From contig CP091734.1 of NCBI GenBank assembly GCA_022009995.1, forward strand, positions 248,001-312,000: a stretch of DNA of 64,000 bases, read 5' to 3'. How positions within the stretch are numbered: the first letter of the stretch is position 1; every line of letters begins with the position of its first letter. This document shows, one piece after another, positions 60,671-64,000 of this stretch. The stretch comes from Clostridiales bacterium (GTDB lineage Bacteria; Bacillota; Clostridia; Christensenellales; CAG-917). A program made the position numbers and the translations under genes. The notes beneath the pieces were generated by a model, which worked only from the letters and a program-made list of their open reading frames with translations, was not told where the DNA came from and did not search any database.

Positions 60671-61400
60671 TTAAATGAAACCGCCGTCAACGGTAATTGC
60701 CTGTCCCGTGATAAAGGACGATTTGTCGGATAAAAGGAAAGAAACGACGTCCGCAACGTCTTTGGGCGTGCCGATTCTGCCTATCGCCGTTTCGTCGATA
60801 AGCCCTTGTATCTCGTCATCGGTATAGTTTTCTTTTCTCATCATATCGGTGTCGATGCAACCGGGACACACCGCGTTCACCCTGATTCCCGACAGCCCGA
60901 GTTCCTTTGCCATCGCCTCGGAAAACGCAATAATGCCCGCTTTCGACGCGGAATAAACCGCCTCGCACGACGCGCCCGTTTTTCCCCATATCGACGACAC
61001 GTTAACAATGACGCCGCTTTTTCTTTTCACCATATCGGGGATTACTTCTTTCACGGTATAAATAACGCCTTTCAGGTTTGTGTCAATAACACTGTCACAT
61101 TGACATAAATCCATATCTTCGAGCAGCCCCGTCACGCTTATTCCCGCATTGCACACAAGGTGCGTTATGCTTCCGAATTTGTTTCTGACCGCGTTTACCA
61201 TACTTGCGACCTCGTCGTACTTCGACACGTCGGCTTTCACAAGCATTACGGACGTATATTTCAAGCTCGTTTTTGAGCGCGACCGCCGCGCTTTCGCTTT
61301 TGTTGAAATTTATCGCGACGTTGTAGCCTTCTTTTGCAAGCGTCCTTGCGATTTCCGCGCCGATACCTTTTGACGCGCCCGTTATCAATACCGTTTTCAT
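60671..61400 (-). CDS. SDR oxidoreductase, FabG-like, one frameshift
   Basis: About 243 residues. GASKGIGAEIA cofactor loop, CNAGIS, NVSSIWG with catalytic Ser, YSASKAG active site, and a C-terminal ITGQAITVDGGFI tail typical of FabG-type 3-oxoacyl-ACP reductases. The shift lies near 61262. Starts with its own promoter and is probably co-transcribed with uvrC. No other fatty-acid synthesis gene is nearby, so a FabG role is only one option. Confidence 0.85.
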
Positions 61401-61428
61401 AATTGTTTCCTTGATTTTTATATTTTAT

Positions 61429-61457
61429 ATTATATAATAACGTACATAATTTATCAA
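61429..61457 (-). promoter_or_regulatory. Promoter of the SDR-uvrC unit
   Basis: Minus strand TTGATA (61452-61457), 17-base spacer, TATAAT (61429-61434). Confidence 0.7.
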
Positions 61458-61468
61458 TTATATTTTGC

Positions 61469-61497
61469 TTTACTTTTTTACCGCTTTATTGTACAAT
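61469..61497 (+). promoter_or_regulatory. Promoter of the phosphatase gene
   Basis: TTTACT (61469-61474), 17-base spacer, TACAAT (61492-61497), with GAGGAAAT before the ATG at 61527. Confidence 0.6.
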
Positions 61498-61526
61498 ACG
61501 CCCATATCGCATTATTTTGAGGAAAT

Positions 61527-62009
61527 ATGAAAATACTCATCGTTTGTTCGTCAAATACCTGCCGCAGTCCTTATGCGGAATTTATATTCAAACGTCTGGT
61601 GTCGGAAAGCGACGTTCTGAAAAAGAATATCGAAAGCGTCACGTCGTCGGCGGTTTTCAATCAGTCGCGCGCGATGCACCCGAAAACTTACGCGCTCCTT
61701 CTGGAAGAAGGCTTCACAAAGGAGGAGCTCGACGCGTTCAAGCCCGACTTCATTCTTAAAGACAGGAAAAAGTTTGACGAAGCCGACGTCATTATCGGCA
61801 TGGGTTATCTTCAATGGTTTTTGCTTCCTTTTAAGTACAAGAAAAAATACGTCAATCTTTCAAAAGCCGCCGTCGGAAAAAACATCAACATTCCCGATCC
61901 GTTTTACAGAAAGTCGATGGAATTTTACAAAAATACGATGGACGTCATCAAGACTTATCTCATCGTTTATGCCGAAAAACTTGAAAAGGAATTTTCAAAA
62001 AAAGATTAA
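61527..62009 (+). CDS. Low-molecular-weight protein tyrosine phosphatase-like protein
   Basis: A 160-residue protein. The P-loop CSSNTCRSP has the C-x5-R-S motif with the nucleophile Cys at 7 and Arg at 13, and IPDPFY provides the general acid Asp. This is the LMW-PTP/arsenate-reductase fold. The motif favours protein tyrosine or arginine phosphatase activity. It ends 4 bases inside the stop of the convergent protease gene. Confidence 0.85.
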   Translation: MKILIVCSSNTCRSPYAEFIFKRLVSESDVLKKNIESVTSSAVFNQSRAMHPKTYALLLEEGFTKEELDAFKPDFILKDRKKFDEADVIIGMGYLQWFLLPFKYKKKYVNLSKAAVGKNINIPDPFYRKSMEFYKNTMDVIKTYLIVYAEKLEKEFSKKD

Positions 62010-63791
62010 GCGCGCCTTTTAAGCATTTTCACAATCACGATTATCAATACGGCAGCAACCGCCGAAAACGCAACCGCACTCGTAACGCCGCCCGACACCG
62101 CTCGGACGGTTTTTTCACTTGTTTTGACGTTCACTTTATATCCCTCAATCGTTTTGCCGCCGACGCTGCAAATTATCGTGTATTCGCCTTTTGCCTCGGG
62201 CGTAAAGGAAATTTCCGTGCCGATTTTCGTGTCGACGCGTCGCCCGTTTTCGTCGTAAATATCCCACACGATTACAAGTTCGGGATCGAGCATATACGCA
62301 TTGTCAAGTTTATAAACGACGGTGCTTTCGGCGCGCACGACGGGATCGCCGACAACCGAAAGTTGCGCGTCTTCAACCGTTTGAACGTAGTTGACCTTAA
62401 CGGTGATTATCTCGGACGTATCGTTGATATACGCGCTGTTCGCGGCGTAAATAAAATACGTTCCGGGCTCCGTCGGGGTAAATTCGATCCTTGCGCCGTT
62501 TACGCTGTAAATAACTTCGCCGCCCGAAAGCGTTCCGTTTGCCGGCTTTTACGACGTACATTTTTATGCTCTTGTACGCGACGTCGGTTTCGGGCGCAAA
62601 GCCTTCTTCGTCAAAATATCTGAGCTTTGCAAAAGCGACGACTTTTTTTCGGCGACGAAATGTTCTGGTTAAGCGCGTCAAGGCTTTCGTCTTCGGTAAA
62701 GACTTTGATTTCTTTAATATGCTTAAATTCAACAAAGGCACTTAAATTAAGTTTTTTTGCGGTATAAACACCGTTTCCGTACGATACTGTGCCTGTCGCA
62801 ACGGCAGGAGTACTTGTCATCACGTCGTAAACGGTTGCCGATTTCCTGTTGAATCTTATTTCCAGCACCGCCGCCGCAAAGGATACGAAAGGCGTTGCCA
62901 TGCTCGTGCCGCTTTATGCAGTACGGTTCGGTTTCGTCCGACTTTGCCGCGCTTATTATTTCTTGTCCCGGCGCCGCAATGTCGTACGCCGTGCCGTAGT
63001 TGGATTTCGGCGCGGGAATAAGACCTTCGCCGTAATTCATAACGCCGATGACGTTTTCAAGGCACGCCGGGCTTCCTAAACTATATCCACTTGACGCTGA
63101 ATTTTTGCGGTCGTTTCCAGCCGCCGCGCAAACTATGACGCCTTCGCGCACCGCGCTTTGCACCGCATCGTCAACGTCGCTGTTTTTACCCCAATAATAA
63201 CTTGTCAGCGACATATTTATCACAATCGTTTTGTCCTGCGTCGCAAGGTTTCCGACGTAACTTATTGCGTTCACGACTGCTACGTCTTTGAAACTTCCTT
63301 TGCTGTCGCCGGCTTTCACGGGCAAAATCTTAATGTAATCTTCAAGCCCGTATTTCTTGATTTCCTGCGCGACGATGCCCGCAACGTGCGTGCCGTGCCC
63401 GATAAGATTGCCGTTATAACAATTGTCGTTGATATAATCTCTTCCTCGCTTTTTTTCAATCGCATTATACCAAAGTCCTTCGTCGCACAATACGCCGTTG
63501 AACAACTCGTGCGAGGCGTTAATCCCCGTGTCGATCACCGCAACAAGGACGGGATTATTTGAAATCGGCTTTTTCCGCCGTGGAAAGTCCGTCTTTAATC
63601 TTATTTATCGCTTGAAGAGTACCGCCAAAATTATTATAATCTTCGCCGTCAAACCATTGATTTGAAACGGCGTCGGGGAGCACGGCGGCATACGCGACGT
63701 CGTTTGTGAAAAATCCGCACGAAAACGCGCCCGCAATCAGCGCAAGCAACACTATGAATATGGTAAGATTTTTCACGGCTTGTTTTTTCAT
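62006..63791 (-). CDS. Subtilisin-like (S8) serine protease, membrane-anchored, four or more frameshifts
   Basis: About 595 residues. An N-terminal signal peptide or anchor (about residues 9-35) is followed by a short propeptide-like stretch. The catalytic triad is Asp in VIDTGINASHE, His in GHGTHVAGI and Ser in SGTSMATPF. Two or more Ig-like segments (GEYTIICSVGGK) follow, and a C-terminal membrane helix and KRR end the protein. It is probably displayed outside the membrane. Shifts lie near 63550, 62915, 62645, 62545 and 62370. The start at 63791 has no Shine-Dalgarno and directly follows a TATAAT. Confidence 0.83.
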
Positions 63792-63798
63792 ATCAAAT

Positions 63799-63827
63799 AT
63801 TATAGCCCACTTTTCCTTAAAACACAA
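63799..63827 (-). promoter_or_regulatory. Promoter directly abutting the protease start
   Basis: Minus strand TTGTGT (63822-63827), 17-base spacer, TATAAT (63799-63804). The expected start near 63792 touches the ATG at 63791, so the mRNA may be leaderless. Confidence 0.45.
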
Positions 63828-63828
63828 T

Positions 63829-63852
63829 AAAAAACCGCCCCTATGGGCGGTT
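63829..63852 (-). terminator. Terminator of the amino-acid ABC transporter operon
   Basis: Minus-strand stem AACCGCCC/GGGCGGTT with loop ATAG... then a run of six T, 17 bases after the ABC gene stop. Confidence 0.8.
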
Positions 63853-63868
63853 TAAGCGATTTTTTCGG

Positions 63869-64000
63869 TCAGGCGTTCAGAACTTTCCTTAAAAATTCTT
63901 TCGTCCTGTCGTTTTGCGGGTGCTCGAAAAAGTCTTTCGGGTTGTTTTCTTCGGTGATTTTTCCTTCGGACATAAACAAAATCCTTGTGCCGACTTCTTT
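63869..64000 (-). CDS. Polar amino acid ABC transporter ATPase, C-terminal part
   Basis: The last 43 codons of a gene that continues past the window. The sequence EVGTRILFMSEGKITEEN then a short helix ending in RTKEFLRKVL is the characteristic end of GlnQ/HisP/ArtM ATPases, covering the D/H-loop-distal region. The motor motifs lie outside the window. Which amino acid is carried cannot be told. Confidence 0.8.
   Translation of the reverse strand, partial: KEVGTRILFMSEGKITEENNPKDFFEHPQNDRTKEFLRKVLNA

Overview
The window looks like chromosomal core DNA from an uncultured Firmicutes/Clostridia-type bacterium. This rests on gene content and order: uvrC-(HAD)-hprK-murB-PHP-whiA-dnaE-mtrB-pfkA on one strand, WhiA and HPr kinase, a TRAP-like protein, a type III glutamine synthetase beside an ANTAR regulator, a TPP riboswitch, BMP-family nucleoside uptake genes, and consensus sigma-A promoters (TTGACA-17-TATAAT) before many operons. 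Base composition is near half GC by eye. No species can be named from the sequence alone.

Layout. 1-6.1 kb: end of a CBS/CorC-type membrane protein, a small copper chaperone, a flavodiiron protein with rdgB, a YjjG-like HAD phosphatase, and a D-aminoacylase with an alpha/beta hydrolase. 6.1-16 kb (minus strand): a MarR-controlled heterodimeric ABC exporter, an ABC-2 exporter, a membrane M28 peptidase, lipoate ligase and dihydrolipoyl dehydrogenase. 16-18.3 kb: a thiamine island made of thiamine pyrophosphokinase facing a ThiT transporter under a TPP riboswitch, with a 124-bp tandem duplication where the two genes converge. 18.3-22.2 kb: an SDR enzyme, a Na/Pi cotransporter, tRNA-Thr with 3'-end repeats, and MnmM. 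22.2-28.2 kb: a purine salvage/uptake operon (xpt, BMP lipoprotein, ATPase, two permeases) behind an unassigned structured leader. 28.3-34.2 kb: a 41-codon small ORF and a ~1870-residue DUF4011-type helicase. 34.6-41.5 kb: an enoate-reductase-like flavoprotein, CTP synthase, and the divergent ANTAR regulator/glutamine synthetase pair. 41.5-49 kb: a seven-gene lipid/peptide/membrane operon ending in rlmD, and an SDR. 49.3-61.4 kb: the pfkA-to-uvrC core cluster and an SDR. 61.5-64 kb: a protein phosphatase, an anchored subtilisin-like protease, and the end of an amino-acid ABC ATPase.

The most interesting element is a regulatory circuit at 38.4-39.4 kb. An ANTAR protein with a degenerate receiver domain lies divergent from glutamine synthetase. 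The glnN leader carries two, and the regulator's own leader one, small hairpins with an A..G hexaloop. Each overlaps the 5' arm of an intrinsic terminator. This predicts antitermination of both genes and direct autoregulation.

About 25 genes are interrupted by one or more single-base frameshifts, mostly apparent missing bases in short homopolymers, including essential genes (dnaE, pyrG, murB, hprK). I read these as consensus-sequence errors, and each such gene is annotated as one CDS spanning its fragments. Positions of shifts are approximate.
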